64,000 bases of DNA from Azolla caroliniana (Eukaryota; Polypodiophyta), in the NCBI GenBank assembly GCA_043228905.1, contig JBHGNT010000022.1, positions 11,966,001 to 12,030,000 on the forward strand. The letters run 5' to 3'. Under the pieces are notes generated by a model. That model made no database searches, was not told the DNA's origin, and saw nothing but the letters and a program-made list of their open reading frames with translations. The translations under genes were made by a program, and so were the position numbers. Positions 11,074 through 34,304 of the stretch are shown one piece after another (position 1 is the first letter of the stretch; each line of letters starts with the position of its first letter).

Positions 11074-12528
11074 ATGGTGATCCTCAATGGGAATAATAGT
11101 CTTGCGAATCTCGAGTCCGTGAGGCCGGGCTCCGTGATGTCACTACAAGGGTTAAATATAGGCTTTGTGAAACTGGCCTCCAAGTGGGCCCAAGATTCCC
11201 ATTTCACATTATCATCGCGCTCGATGCATACCTCCTCTCGAATCAACTCTCGGCCATGCCCACACCGAGCTACAAGCCTAAATTTGTTGCCATTGCGGTG
11301 CTCAATGGGGGCAGCCTCTGAATTGCACCCAGACCATGCCCATGTGAGTGTGGAGCACGATACTTGGACACAAGTTTCCAGTTTCACATCGCCGTGTATC
11401 AAGTTCTTGCAAACCGAATGTGACTCACGGATCCCAACTTGTGGTTCCGGTTTCATCTTGCCACCAATCCGATGCTCGTTCCCCACCAAATTGCACCCGC
11501 AATGCGAGACTATAAGGATGGTGTGCGAGCCATGGATCCTTAACTTGGCTCGCCCCGGTTCCGAGCAGCTCATCCTCGATTGTCTCATCCCCCGCTATGT
11601 GTGCCGCCTTTTCCCGGAAGCAACCGACCTCCGAGATCTTGAAACCATCACCAATTTCATTGCTTGGTTGTTCTTGTCGGACGACATAGAAGACACTGGC
11701 CCTTTGTTACTCGGTACCGAAGGTCGTGGTTTCATGGGGTCTCATGATCATGGTCCTCCATCTACCACCAATGTTTGGGCACAATCGGTTCTTTCTAAAC
11801 TCCGCGACCCACAATCTCCTATCAATGTCGTCCTTTTCGACAATTCGAGTGACTGCCGTGCCCAGAGCTTAATCATGTTAGATGCATTGGGGGAACTATG
11901 GGGGAAGATGTCATCTCGGCTCGTCCCACAAGCGCGGTCGCGCTTCATATCGGTCATGCAAGATCATCTTCATGCCGTCTGCCTTCAGCCCACAAGCAAA
12001 CGAGCATTTTGGCGGCACGAGGAGGGAGGCGATATGAACAAGAACGTAGAGGAATATAGGGCTATTCGCCGGCATTCCTCGGGCTTCCTTGTCGGTTTCG
12101 AGCTAGTCCTCTACGTGTTAGGCCTAGATGAGGATCCCATCCATCTCCACCCACTCGTAGAGGAGTTCCGGGACCTCGTCTTAGACTACATATGGATGTG
12201 CAACGACATCGTGTCGTGCCACATGGAGGCTTCCCTCGGTTACAATTTCAACCTTCCGTGGGTCGTGTATGAGAGTGGTGCATTCGGGTCCTTCCAGGAC
12301 TCGGTGGAAGTTGTGGTGGGTATGATGAATAGTGTGGATGCTCGGTGTGCACAAGTAGTTGATGCCATCCAACGGAATGAGGAGTTGATACGAAAGGAGC
12401 CGAAGCTCAATGCTTACTTGGCGACCATGGTGTCGTGGATGTCCGGCACGCTTTGTTGGTCCTTTGAAACCTATCGTTATGGCCTCAAACACGACAATGA
12501 GCATCACAAGCATACAATATCTTGTTGA
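11074..12528 (+). CDS. MTPSL: Microbial-type terpene synthase-like protein, copy 1
   Basis: An uninterrupted 484-codon frame encodes a class I terpene synthase, which ionises a prenyl diphosphate (C10-C20) with Mg2+ and cyclises it. Visible motifs: aspartate-rich DDIED at 203-207; a YRAIRR diphosphate-sensor region at 328-333; the NSE triad NDIVSCHME at 377-385; and C-terminal RY at 468-469. Order and spacing (about 46 residues from sensor Arg to NSE Asn) fit the bacterial/fungal single alpha-domain type. The plant betagamma-alpha fold and RRx8W are absent. This marks the MTPSL group of ferns, lycophytes and bryophytes. The homologous core starts near residue 128. The ~127 residues before it are extra and partly repeat the core's first motif, so the true start could be a later Met such as M79. 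No intron is needed. Product and substrate cannot be predicted. No plastid targeting peptide is obvious. Confidence 0.88.
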   Translation: MVILNGNNSLANLESVRPGSVMSLQGLNIGFVKLASKWAQDSHFTLSSRSMHTSSRINSRPCPHRATSLNLLPLRCSMGAASELHPDHAHVSVEHDTWTQVSSFTSPCIKFLQTECDSRIPTCGSGFILPPIRCSFPTKLHPQCETIRMVCEPWILNLARPGSEQLILDCLIPRYVCRLFPEATDLRDLETITNFIAWLFLSDDIEDTGPLLLGTEGRGFMGSHDHGPPSTTNVWAQSVLSKLRDPQSPINVVLFDNSSDCRAQSLIMLDALGELWGKMSSRLVPQARSRFISVMQDHLHAVCLQPTSKRAFWRHEEGGDMNKNVEEYRAIRRHSSGFLVGFELVLYVLGLDEDPIHLHPLVEEFRDLVLDYIWMCNDIVSCHMEASLGYNFNLPWVVYESGAFGSFQDSVEVVVGMMNSVDARCAQVVDAIQRNEELIRKEPKLNAYLATMVSWMSGTLCWSFETYRYGLKHDNEHHKHTISC

Positions 12529-13509
12529 TCTAAGAATACATCATCTTGATTTTTTTGCATGTATGTTTTTGGATTGTCGAGAACCTAGTCTCCCCAACAT
12601 TGTCTACTAATTATTATTCCATTAGCTTTTTACCATCCTATTTGACAACCTAGGGTTTTGACTCTTGAGAATCTAAATTTGCATAAATGTGCGTGTGTAT
12701 GGACCTAGTGAGATTGAGGTTTTTGGAGTGAGCGGTGCCGTGGTGTGGCGTGTCCTGTGTGAGAAAAAGTTAGGTTCCACGCGCATCTCACGAAGTGATG
12801 TATAAATGAAAATAATAATAACAAAAAATAAAACTTAAAGTAGCCTAGTGGTCCTAGCCATTTTTGAATAATCATGAAACAATTTCTATGTAAAAAACCA
12901 CCAAAATCGTGGTATCTAACCTAATTGTTGTACAAACCATCAATTTTGCAACATAACTCTTCTATATTTTTGTCTACATTTTTCCCTAACCTCGTGTGTA
13001 TTCTCCTTAAGGATTTGCTAATCGTGGTGGTGAATCCCCAACTTCCTCACCCCTTGTGTCTCCCCGGTCCAAGGCCCCGACGGTCTCGTTCGAGCAACAC
13101 ACGCACGCGAAACTTTGCGACCACGGTGAAGAGGCCAAAATCGAAGCTACGAGGGCACTCGAACAAGCCTTTATTCCACGAAAGGAGGTCGAGTTAGAAA
13201 TCTTTACCATTGAATTTTTCCTTGCTATTAGGCAATAAAAAAGAGGCTATAATGTTTTGGATTGGTTTTTAAGTGTGATTGTGTTTCCACTCAAGTGGAA
13301 ACCACAAATAAAAGGCATATAAGCAAAAGATAGGGGCTGCTAGTGTAATTTCAGCGCTACTTTTTGTTTACTTATTCTTTATATGTGAAGGCCAAGGGTG
13401 TTGGAGTCTAACTAATTACTAAAGCAAAACATAAAGGATTATATACCAAAGAAAGGAAACAAGGGTGCCAAACCACTCAAGCATCCCCTAGCCAACGGCG
13501 TGAGACGGA
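12529..13509. other. 3' flank of MTPSL copy 1, no gene recognised
   Basis: Contains short ORFs at 12,925-13,197 and 13,056-13,238 (both +), which overlap in different frames and lack recognised domains. The GC-richer patch 13,030-13,200 has a codon-like look and may be a gene fragment. A 9-bp hairpin gtttccact/agtggaaac lies near 13,285. The last ~100 bp belong to a dispersed repeat also found at 17,870 and 24,893. Confidence 0.35.
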
Positions 13510-15379
13510 ACGGAAATTTCATCTCCTTAATCCTTATCAACATTCCTTTTAAACCACTCCAAGTAACGGAGTAGAGAATTATCTCACATGTACCTGAATT
13601 GCCCTTTCATTACTTGAAACTAATGTTCCTTTCCGTCATTCATTAACAATTGTTTTCAATTATTGACTATCTGACTCGCAATCAAACATGGATCACTACC
13701 CATTTTTTTGCTCTAAAATCTGAGCTTGGAGCGCAATTTAAAACAAATTTGGAGCAATTTCATCAAACAACTGAATCTGGATTACTATGCTAGGAAATTC
13801 ATTGCATGGACATGAAGATTTCACCTCAAGAAAGACAGCAAGATTTTCGGAGCTTGATTCTGACCTCCAAGCAGAAAGTTGCAAGATCATATGTTAATTT
13901 TAGATAGTGGGAGTTGAACATGCTACATCGACCGAACATCCATCAACTTGAGGACATCCGAAGGGGGGAGGTTATAAACATAAATCTCGGGAATTTCAAT
14001 GCCCCTCAAGGAGGGAGGAGATAAATTTAAATTTTCAAAAACTTGAATCCCGTGAAGGAGGGAGGGCTACGTCTAAACTCTACCCATGACCACTGTTGAG
14101 TAAAGTTTTTAATCGCTACCACAAATTTTCCTAGTTCTAATTAACCTAACCAGATTTTAAAAGTTTTAATTGGCCATTTTTCTACTAGTGTTCATGTCAT
14201 CCGAAACTTCTTGAATTTTTTTAAATATCATCACATACCAAATCGTAAAGCATAAACATTAGTAAAAAAAAGTCACAATCGGTAACTAAGTATGAAAATA
14301 TTGAGAACATTGGTAACTAAGTAAACCATTGAGAAAAAATTACTATACAATATTGAAACATCACATTCCATATTGAAACAAAAATACTTGATGGAACATT
14401 ACATATCATAACATCAAATGCCATATTGAAACATCACATACCAAAATCGTAGAACATTTATATCTAATTCTCTTAGCAAGAAAGAGTAACAAGTCATTCA
14501 TGGCATGGGGAAATTCCAAACATATTCGAGCAAATTTACAAAATTTTGATCTATATCTTCTATGAAGTTCTCAATGTCATCATCACCCTAAGAAGTTCTT
14601 GTCAAAATATGACGATATGCCTTGCTTCGCCGCAACAAAATTTAGGCACCGAAGTCATGTTCTTCTAGATCAAGTCCTTCAATAGATATTCCTATCAATG
14701 CATCTACCACGTTTATTTTTACGAAATCCATGCTTTATTAGATGTAGGCAACTAAATCCTCTTTCACATGTTACCATAGAAGAGCATGTAATCGAACGGA
14801 ACCTAAACGGTTTCTCCCTTTCCATGTGGGTGTGCAGACACGAGTTGCTCACATGAGACAACATACAAAACGAGATGAAATATGATATAAGAAATTATAG
14901 ACATGGCATGTATTGTTTATATGATATAAGAAATTATAGACATGGCATGTATTGTTTAATTTCTATAAGTGTGTAAGGCCTTTCAAAATATTATTAAACA
15001 AGGGAAAATTATACATGTGTTGTATATAAAAGTGGCAAGATTATATAGATATATATCTATACATACTGGCATACATGTGCTTGTTTAGGGATTCGTCTTT
15101 TAATTATTCATGAAATACTTTGTAACGTGGTTTCATATGATACTTTCTAATGGAGAATCGTGTTTCAAAAATCATTAAGCACTTTAAAGTTGTTAACTTC
15201 TCAAATTTGTATGTTTACGATTGTGGGAAATGGGCCAAATACATAAGACATGAGGTATGCAAATACACAACGTGCAAGTGGAAATATGTACATATTATGG
15301 AGGCATTTCCAAGCACGAGACTTGAAAGCTACAAAGACGTGTGGAACTTTTTGGACATGAGTACCTTATTTGGTATGAT

Positions 15380-15387
15380 TATAAAAG
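15380..15387 (+). promoter_or_regulatory. Candidate TATA box of MTPSL copy 2
   Basis: TATAAAAG at the same relative position (134 bp before ATG) as in copy 1; the upstream regions appear identical for more than 1.8 kb, so both copies should share proximal regulation. Confidence 0.5.
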
Positions 15388-15520
15388 GACTCTTGAAGTG
15401 TGATCTATGCATAACTCAATATATATCTCAAAACCACCAACACAACCATATCATCAAACCTCTCACCATATACATATCAATAATATAGCCATTTGACATC
15501 AACCTTACGGTATATACTCA

Positions 15521-16975
15521 ATGGTGATCCTCAATGGGAATAATAGTCTTGCGAATCTCGAGTCCGTGAGGCCGGGCTCCGTGATGTCACTACAAGGGTT
15601 AAATATAGGCTTTGTGAAACTGGCCTCCAAGTGGGCCCAAGATTCCCATTTCACATTATCATCGCGCTCGATGCATACCTCCTCTCGAATCAACTCTCGG
15701 CCATGCCCACACCGAGCTACAAGCCTAAATTTGTTGCCATTGCGGTGCTCAATGGGGGCAGCCTCTGAATTGCACCCAGACCATGCCCATGTGAGTGTGG
15801 AGCACGATACTTGGACACAAGTTTCCAGTTTCACATCGCCGTGTATCAAGTTCTTGCAAACCGAATGTGACTCACGGATCCCAACTTGTGGTTCCGGTTT
15901 CATCTTGCCACCAATCCGATGCTCGTTCCCCACCAAATTGCACCCGCAATGCGAGACTATAAGGATGGTGTGCGAGCCATGGATCCTTAACTTGGCTCGC
16001 CCCGGTTCCGAGCAGCTCATCCTCGATTGTCTCATCCCCCGCTATGTGTGCCGCCTTTTCCCGGAAGCAACCGACCTCCGAGATCTTGAAACCATCACCA
16101 ATTTCATTGCTTGGTTGTTCTTGTCGGACGACATAGAAGACACTGGCCCTTTGTTACTCGGTACCGAAGGTCGTGGTTTCATGGGGTCTCATGATCATGG
16201 TCCTCCATCTACCACCAATGTTTGGGCACAATCGGTTCTTTCTAAACTCCGCGACCCACAATCTCCTATCAATGTCGTCCTTTTCGACAATTCGAGTGAC
16301 TGCCGTGCCCAGAGCTTAATCATGTTAGATGCATTGGGGGAACTATGGGGGAAGATGTCATCTCGGCTCGTCCCACAAGCGCGGTCGCGCTTCATATCGG
16401 TCATGCAAGATCATCTTCATGCCGTCTGCCTTCAGCCCACAAGCAAACGAGCATTTTGGCGGCACGAGGAGGGAGGCGATATGAACAAGAACGTAGAGGA
16501 ATATAGGGCTATTCGCCGGCATTCCTCGGGCTTCCTTGTCGGTTTCGAGCTAGTCCTCTACGTGTTAGGCCTAGATGAGGATCCCATCCATCTCCACCCA
16601 CTCGTAGAGGAGTTCCGGGACCTCGTCTTAGACTACATATGGATGTGCAACGACATCGTGTCGTGCCACATGGAGGCTTCCCTCGGTTACAATTTCAACC
16701 TTCCGTGGGTCGTGTATGAGAGTGGTGCATTCGGGTCCTTCCAGGACTCGGTGGAAGTTGTGGTGGGTATGATGAATAGTGTGGATGCTCGGTGTGCACA
16801 AGTAGTTGATGCCATCCAACGGAATGAGGAGTTGATACGAAAGGAGCCGAAGCTCAATGCTTACTTGGCGACCATGGTGTCGTGGATGTCCGGCACGCTT
16901 TGTTGGTCCTTTGAAACCTATCGTTATGGCCTCAAACACGACAATGAGCATCACAAGCATACAATATCTTGTTGA
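15521..16975 (+). CDS. MTPSL: Microbial-type terpene synthase-like protein, copy 2
   Basis: The protein is identical to that of copy 1 at 11,074 over all 484 residues, so the DDIED, NSE and RY motifs are all kept and both copies should be catalytically equivalent. It sits in the second unit of the 4.45-kb tandem duplication with its own copy of the promoter region and 3' flank. Such identity means a very recent duplication, gene conversion between the units, or an assembly duplication of two haplotypes. The few differences elsewhere in the units (16-bp indel, clustered substitutions at the left edge) argue against simple duplication of one read set. Confidence 0.88.
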   Translation: MVILNGNNSLANLESVRPGSVMSLQGLNIGFVKLASKWAQDSHFTLSSRSMHTSSRINSRPCPHRATSLNLLPLRCSMGAASELHPDHAHVSVEHDTWTQVSSFTSPCIKFLQTECDSRIPTCGSGFILPPIRCSFPTKLHPQCETIRMVCEPWILNLARPGSEQLILDCLIPRYVCRLFPEATDLRDLETITNFIAWLFLSDDIEDTGPLLLGTEGRGFMGSHDHGPPSTTNVWAQSVLSKLRDPQSPINVVLFDNSSDCRAQSLIMLDALGELWGKMSSRLVPQARSRFISVMQDHLHAVCLQPTSKRAFWRHEEGGDMNKNVEEYRAIRRHSSGFLVGFELVLYVLGLDEDPIHLHPLVEEFRDLVLDYIWMCNDIVSCHMEASLGYNFNLPWVVYESGAFGSFQDSVEVVVGMMNSVDARCAQVVDAIQRNEELIRKEPKLNAYLATMVSWMSGTLCWSFETYRYGLKHDNEHHKHTISC

Positions 16976-17869
16976 TCTAAGAATACATCATCTTGATTTT
17001 TTTGCATGTATGTTTTTGGATTGTCGAGAACCTAGTCTCCCCAACATTGTCTACTAATTATTATTCCATTAGCTTTTTACCATCCTATTTGACAACCTAG
17101 GGTTTTGACTCTTGAGAATCTAAATTTGCATAAATGTGCGTGTGTATGGACCTAGTGAGATTGAGGTTTTTGGAGTGAGCGGTGCCGTGGTGTGGCGTGT
17201 CCTGTGTGAGAAAAAGTTAGGTTCCACGCGCATCTCACGAAGTGATGTATAAATGAAAATAATAATAAATGAAAATAATAATAACAAAAAATAAAACTTA
17301 AAGTAGCCTAGTGGTCCTAGCCATTTTTGAATTATCATGAAACAATTTCTATGTAAAAAACCACCAAAATCGTGGTATCTAACCTAATTGTTGTACAAAC
17401 CATCAATTTTGCAACATAACTCTTCTATATTTTTGTCTACATTTTTCCCTAACCTCGTGTGTATTCTCCTTAAGGATTTGCTAATCGTGGTGGTGAATCC
17501 CCAACTTCCTCACCCCTTGTGTCTCCCCGGTCCAAGGCCCCGACGGTCTCGTTCGAGCAACACACGCACGCGAAACTTTGCGACCACGGTGAAGAGGCCA
17601 AAATCGAAGCTACGAGGGCACTCGAACAAGCCTTTATTCCACGAAAGGAGGTCGAGTTAGAAATCTTTACCATTGAATTTTTCCTTGCTATTAGGCAATA
17701 AAAAAGAGGCTATAATGTTTTGGATTGGTTTTTAAGTGTGATTGTGTTTCCACTCAAGTGGAAACCACAAATAAAAGGCATATAAGCAAAAGATAGGGGC
17801 TGCTAGTGTAATTTCAGCGCTACTTTTTGTTTACTTATTCTTTATATGTGAAGGCCAAGGGTGTTGGAG
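16976..17869. other. 3' flank of MTPSL copy 2, no gene recognised
   Basis: Same content as the 3' flank of copy 1, plus the 16-bp ATAAATGAAAATAATA-type duplication near 17,265. Confidence 0.35.
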
Positions 17870-18260
17870 TCTAACTAATTACTAAAGCAAAACATAAAGG
17901 ATTATATACCAAAGAAAGGAAACAAGGGTGCCAAACCACTCAAGCATCCCCTAGCCAACGGCGTGAGACGGACTTGTACCTCCTCGATACCCATACCATT
18001 GAGGGTTGATGCGAGTCGTACCTTGGGTTCTACAAGGAATAGATGTGCTTACCTAAGAAGAGCCATAGTGACACTATTGTAGTCTCAACATAAGCGAGGT
18101 ATCCTTTCATAAGAAGGTCGCGAGCCTCCTTATGTATGTAGAAACCCTAGGCCTTAGTGTGTTCACGCTTGACTACTTTTTTTGAAGTGGACAAGTGATA
18201 ACACACTTAGAGTTATCCCACGTTGTAGAATTAACTATTACAATTAATACCCTCGTTCCT
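17870..18260. repeat. Dispersed repeat R, copy 1
   Basis: About 390 bp that match 24,893-25,256 with moderate divergence: both contain a shared gcgtgagacgga block, a tcgagggttgrtgcgagt-like block, and end in agtgataacanacttnatagttat. The first ~100 bp also end tandem unit 1 (13,407-13,509). The end resembles the TGTTA...TCCCAC ends of plant LTRs, but the family is not identified. Confidence 0.6.
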
Positions 18261-18610
18261 TTAAGAATTAACCCACACGTACTCATCATAAGATTAGGGA
18301 AAACTATTGAAACCTATCTCATTATGAGTTATGGTTATGCATGTAACAGAGGGATAGCCTAAAAGAACGAAAAAGAAACAAAACCGAAAGTTGAAAATTA
18401 GAAAACAGAGAGTGAAAATTTGAATGAAAAAATAGAGATTAGAAAAGAGAGAATGAGTGAGAGAGATCCAACATGAGAGAAAAAGAGAGATACGAAGTGA
18501 AGGAGGAAGCTTGAGGCAACATTGATCTCGACTTTCACGGAAGCCCTACTTCTATCATTTATGGAAGAGTTCTCTTCTTCAATTCTTTTTCAATGACATA
18601 AAATACAATA
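18261..18610. other. Purine-rich spacer
   Basis: Purine-rich stretch (aagagagaatgagtgagaga-like) near 18,395-18,500. No gene seen. Confidence 0.35.
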
Positions 18611-18731
18611 GCCCCTTGGTATACAAAAGATTATGGTTTCACGAGGTCTCATGATCATAGTCCTCCCTCTACCACCAATTTCAATTTCCAAGGCACGATT
18701 AGCTCTTTCTAAACTTTACACCCCACAATCT
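18611..18731 (+). pseudogene. MTPSL gene fragment (third copy, degenerate)
   Basis: About 120 bp align with 11,699-11,818 of the MTPSL gene, the part just after the DDIED motif. Its reading GFTRSHDHSPPSTTN matches GFMGSHDHGPPSTTN of the intact gene. Downstream the block for SVLSKLRDP is still recognisable as SSF*T-like DNA (agctctttctaaactttaca). It has frameshifts and no continuation on either side, so it is a relic of a further MTPSL copy or a transposed fragment. It lies about 640 bp beyond the right edge of tandem unit 2. Confidence 0.7.
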
Positions 18732-19245
18732 TGTAATGACAATGGGCTAACCAATAGATACTAAATGAATAATAGCACCTACGCTAAACATATTAGCTAT
18801 TATTTATTTATTTAGATGTTAGAGTTACAATTACGTAGTTACATTACCTAATAGTTAATTGGTTATTCATTTGTTAGTTAGCTATTCACATATTGATTAT
18901 CTATTTCTAAACTCATTGCAAAGTTCCTCGAACCATTTGTGGTCAAACGCCTCGAGGACCGATTTTTACATGTTATAATAATAATTACCACGTACAAATG
19001 AGTTTTCTTAAGGATTCAGTTAACCTACTCCCGTATCATCAGATCTCCTCACTCCAAGATGTGACATGCATTAAATGTGAATGTCCAAATTTATAGTCAA
19101 ACGATTCATATATAAATGCAATGTACAAGAGCATGTTTAGAAATCCATGAACAGTTTTTTAGATATAATCTTGTGTCCTCAAGGATTCGAGGCTAACTTG
19201 CACCCACCACTACAAGTGTGTCATGGTTAAATGTAGCAATTAGCA
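18732..19245. other. AT-rich spacer, nothing recognised
   Basis: No coding, RNA or repeat signal identified. Confidence 0.35.
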
Positions 19246-19829
19246 ACGGTTCGGTTCGGTTTGAGAGTGTCAAAATTGAATCGTTTAAAAATTTTGAAAC
19301 TTGAACCGAACCGAACTACGAAACCGTTAAACCAAACTCCTAAAAAAATTCAAACCGTTAAAATCGCAGTTTCGCGGTTTGGTTTCAATTTTCAACTTAG
19401 GTCAAAATTCAAATTTTAAATTTTTAAAAATTTAAAGATTTTCCTAAAATGTGAGAATAAGGCCTGAAAATGAAATGATTGTTTAACAATTTGTATTCTT
19501 TTTTAAAAATTTAAAAATAATAAAAATAAAAACCTTTTAACCGTTTAAACCGTGGTGTCTAACTATCCAAATCTGAACCACGAAACCATTAAATTGAATT
19601 GCTAAAAAAATTTCAAACCGTTAAAATCGCGGTTTTGTGCAAATTTCAAAATTCAAAAATTCAAAAATTTAAAGATTTTCTTAAAATGTGAGAAAAAGGC
19701 CTGAAAATGAAATGATTGTTTAAAAACAATTTGTAATTTTTTTAATTAAAATTATTTATCTATTTATTTATAGAAACCGTTTAACCGTCTAAATTGCAGT
19801 TTCTAACTGTCTAAACCGAACCGAACCGT
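19246..19829. mobile_element. MITE-like element with 17-bp terminal inverted repeats
   Basis: Perfect 17-bp inverted ends, ACGGTTCGGTTCGGTTT at 19,246-19,262 and its complement at 19,813-19,829. Between them an AT-rich body has a direct internal repeat: a block including aaatgtgagaataaggcctg and gaaatgattgtttaa appears near 19,447 and again near 19,683, and a caaaccgttaaaatcgc block appears near 19,350 and 19,615. Short GGTTCGGTT-rich ends are common in plant hAT-like MITEs. No transposase is encoded and no clear target-site duplication is seen, so the exact ends may lie a few bases outside. Confidence 0.55.
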
Positions 19830-19964
19830 TTAAAAAAACCTGAACCTGAACTAAACTAAACCGCTTAAACCGTTTTGAATGTTGGGACCTATTCTTGCTT
19901 TTCCCTTTTTCACTTTTTTTTTTTTTGCTTGGTCTCTCTCTCTCTCTCACTCCTAGAGAGACAA

Positions 19965-20700
19965 ACCAAGCATACTTTCAAGAGCCAAAGACTAAAGGGT
20001 GGCTCTTTGACTCATTAGTGACCCCCTCCCTCATGTATGCATCAACAGTTTGGGCTCTAGGATTACCATCTTTCATGTGGACACAATTAGAGAGACCATT
20101 GGTGATGATGTTATCACACCAACTCCGAAGCAAATCGACGGTACCACATGGCATTATTAAGGCTGAGTTCACATTACCCCCAATGTTAGTACATGCACTT
20201 TTCCAACTTGTAGTCTTTCTTTATAGGATACATAGCCAACCACATGATGGAATATCTCATCAAGCCTTTAAGGTCTCTCGATCATTGTATGAGTCCGGCT
20301 ATACTAACTCATGGTATGGCATGATGGTGAGTTGGCTTCTTGCGAATGGTCTAGACATTAATAACCTACCTCCTCTTAGGTACAACCACACGATTGATAA
20401 CACTTTAATCTCTCATGAGGACCGCAATAAAGTAATACGCCAAGACATATGGCAAATTTACACTCGGTATAAATGGATCACCCCACGAGAGCCACTCCCA
20501 TGTTGTACTATAAAGAACACTTCATGCACTTCTTTGAGTTAGGTTTTATCACGCAGCCAAAATATCTAGATGTATTCTTACCACATGCACTAAGGGGGGC
20601 CATTGGACAACTTAGAATATCATCTCACTAACTTGAGATTAAGAATGGCCGTACTAATGGAGTCCCTAGGGAGGAAAGGATATGTAGGTTATGTCAAAGC
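19965..20700 (+). pseudogene. LINE reverse transcriptase C-terminal fragment
   Basis: The plus-strand frame from ~19,965 reads like the thumb and C-terminal part of a LINE-family reverse transcriptase. It shows GWLFDSLVTPSLMYASTVW, then a KSTVPHGIIKAEF block resembling the usual K-ST-xx-xx-E-G-xx-P segment. After a frameshift near 20,520 come LRGAIGQLRISSH and GRTNGVPREERICRLC, close to the conserved RxSSHxLxIExGRxxxxPREERxCxxC end. The catalytic YADD part is missing, so this is a 5'-truncated dead copy. The Met at 19,895 lies in upstream sequence and is not a real start. Confidence 0.7.
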
Positions 20701-21014
20701 AACTCGACGTGGTGTGGAAGCAATAATGAAAATAAGGGAACTTGAGATACACCGCCTAGAAGCCATGGCTAGGGCACTCTCTACATTGGAACCACGGGTG
20801 ACACCCACATCAAAACCCTTTGACCCCCCACTTCTTTTCGAGAGGCTTGGGTGGAAATAAAATTAGGATTAGTGTAAAGTCACTTCCTTTATCGAGTATA
20901 CCACGTTATTGTACGCTACTATAACTCTTTTAGCTTAAGTTCTATGTTTACTTTATTTTATTTTAGTTATGATGACCGGATAAATACTCATTTTGTTGTA
21001 AACCAATTGTCTCA
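20701..21014. other. Probable LINE 3' end and upstream flank of cyclophilin gene
   Basis: Sequence continuing from the LINE fragment; a short ORF ends at 20,860. No other feature seen. Confidence 0.3.
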
Positions 21015-21020
21015 TGGGCC
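21015..21020 (+). promoter_or_regulatory. Site II-like element (TGGGCC)
   Basis: TGGGCC, 180 bp upstream of the cyclophilin ATG. In plants TGGGCY sites bind TCP-type factors and often occur with telo-boxes, as here. Single short matches are weak evidence. Confidence 0.3.
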
Positions 21021-21101
21021 AAATTTGACCTTAAAAGATGTTAATATATCTTTCTTTCTTTCTTTCTCTCTAAAGACAAAACAAAATAAAGCCACTGTCT
21101 T

Positions 21102-21110
21102 AAACCCTAA
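21102..21110 (+). promoter_or_regulatory. Telo-box (AAACCCTAA)
   Basis: AAACCCTAA, 90 bp upstream of the cyclophilin ATG, in the expected promoter/leader zone. Telo-boxes are typical of plant housekeeping promoters. Confidence 0.4.
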
Positions 21111-21199
21111 CAAAACAAAAAAACAGAAAGAAAGAAATTAAACCTTCCATCCAGTCGACCATTTCTGCAGAGATTCGGTTTGTTCTGTCGAAAGACGCC

Positions 21200-34304
<13,105 letters not shown>

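Larger units (their letters stand above)
9066..13509. repeat. Recent tandem duplication, unit 1 (4.45 kb)
   Basis: This unit is repeated head-to-tail at 13,510-17,972 with an offset of 4447 bp (4463 bp after a 16-bp indel). Each unit contains a TATA box, one MTPSL gene and about 1 kb of 3' sequence. The units look identical over most of their length. Visible differences are several substitutions in the first ~120 bp, one 16-bp aaaataataataaatg-type duplication near 17,265, and one substitution near 12,870. The right edge of the unit falls inside a dispersed repeat. Confidence 0.9.
13510..17972. repeat. Recent tandem duplication, unit 2 (4.46 kb)
   Basis: Second unit, starting directly after GTGAGACGGA, the sequence that also ends this unit at 17,972. 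It is 16 bp longer than unit 1 because of a small duplication near 17,265. Confidence 0.9.

Noticed and set aside
11058-11588. 176-codon minus-strand ORF opposite the MTPSL N-terminus (also 15,505-16,035)
   Set aside because: No domain recognised. It mirrors the sense frame of a GC-balanced coding region and its duplication simply follows the tandem unit.
9066-17972. Tandem MTPSL pair as a pure assembly artefact
   Set aside because: Not excluded, but the 16-bp indel, the clustered left-edge substitutions and the clean junction at GTGAGACGGA favour a real duplication; long reads would decide.
19895-20542. 215-codon ORF as a host membrane or secreted protein
   Set aside because: The hydrophobic start is low-complexity upstream DNA; the rest matches a LINE reverse transcriptase C-terminus and continues in another frame.
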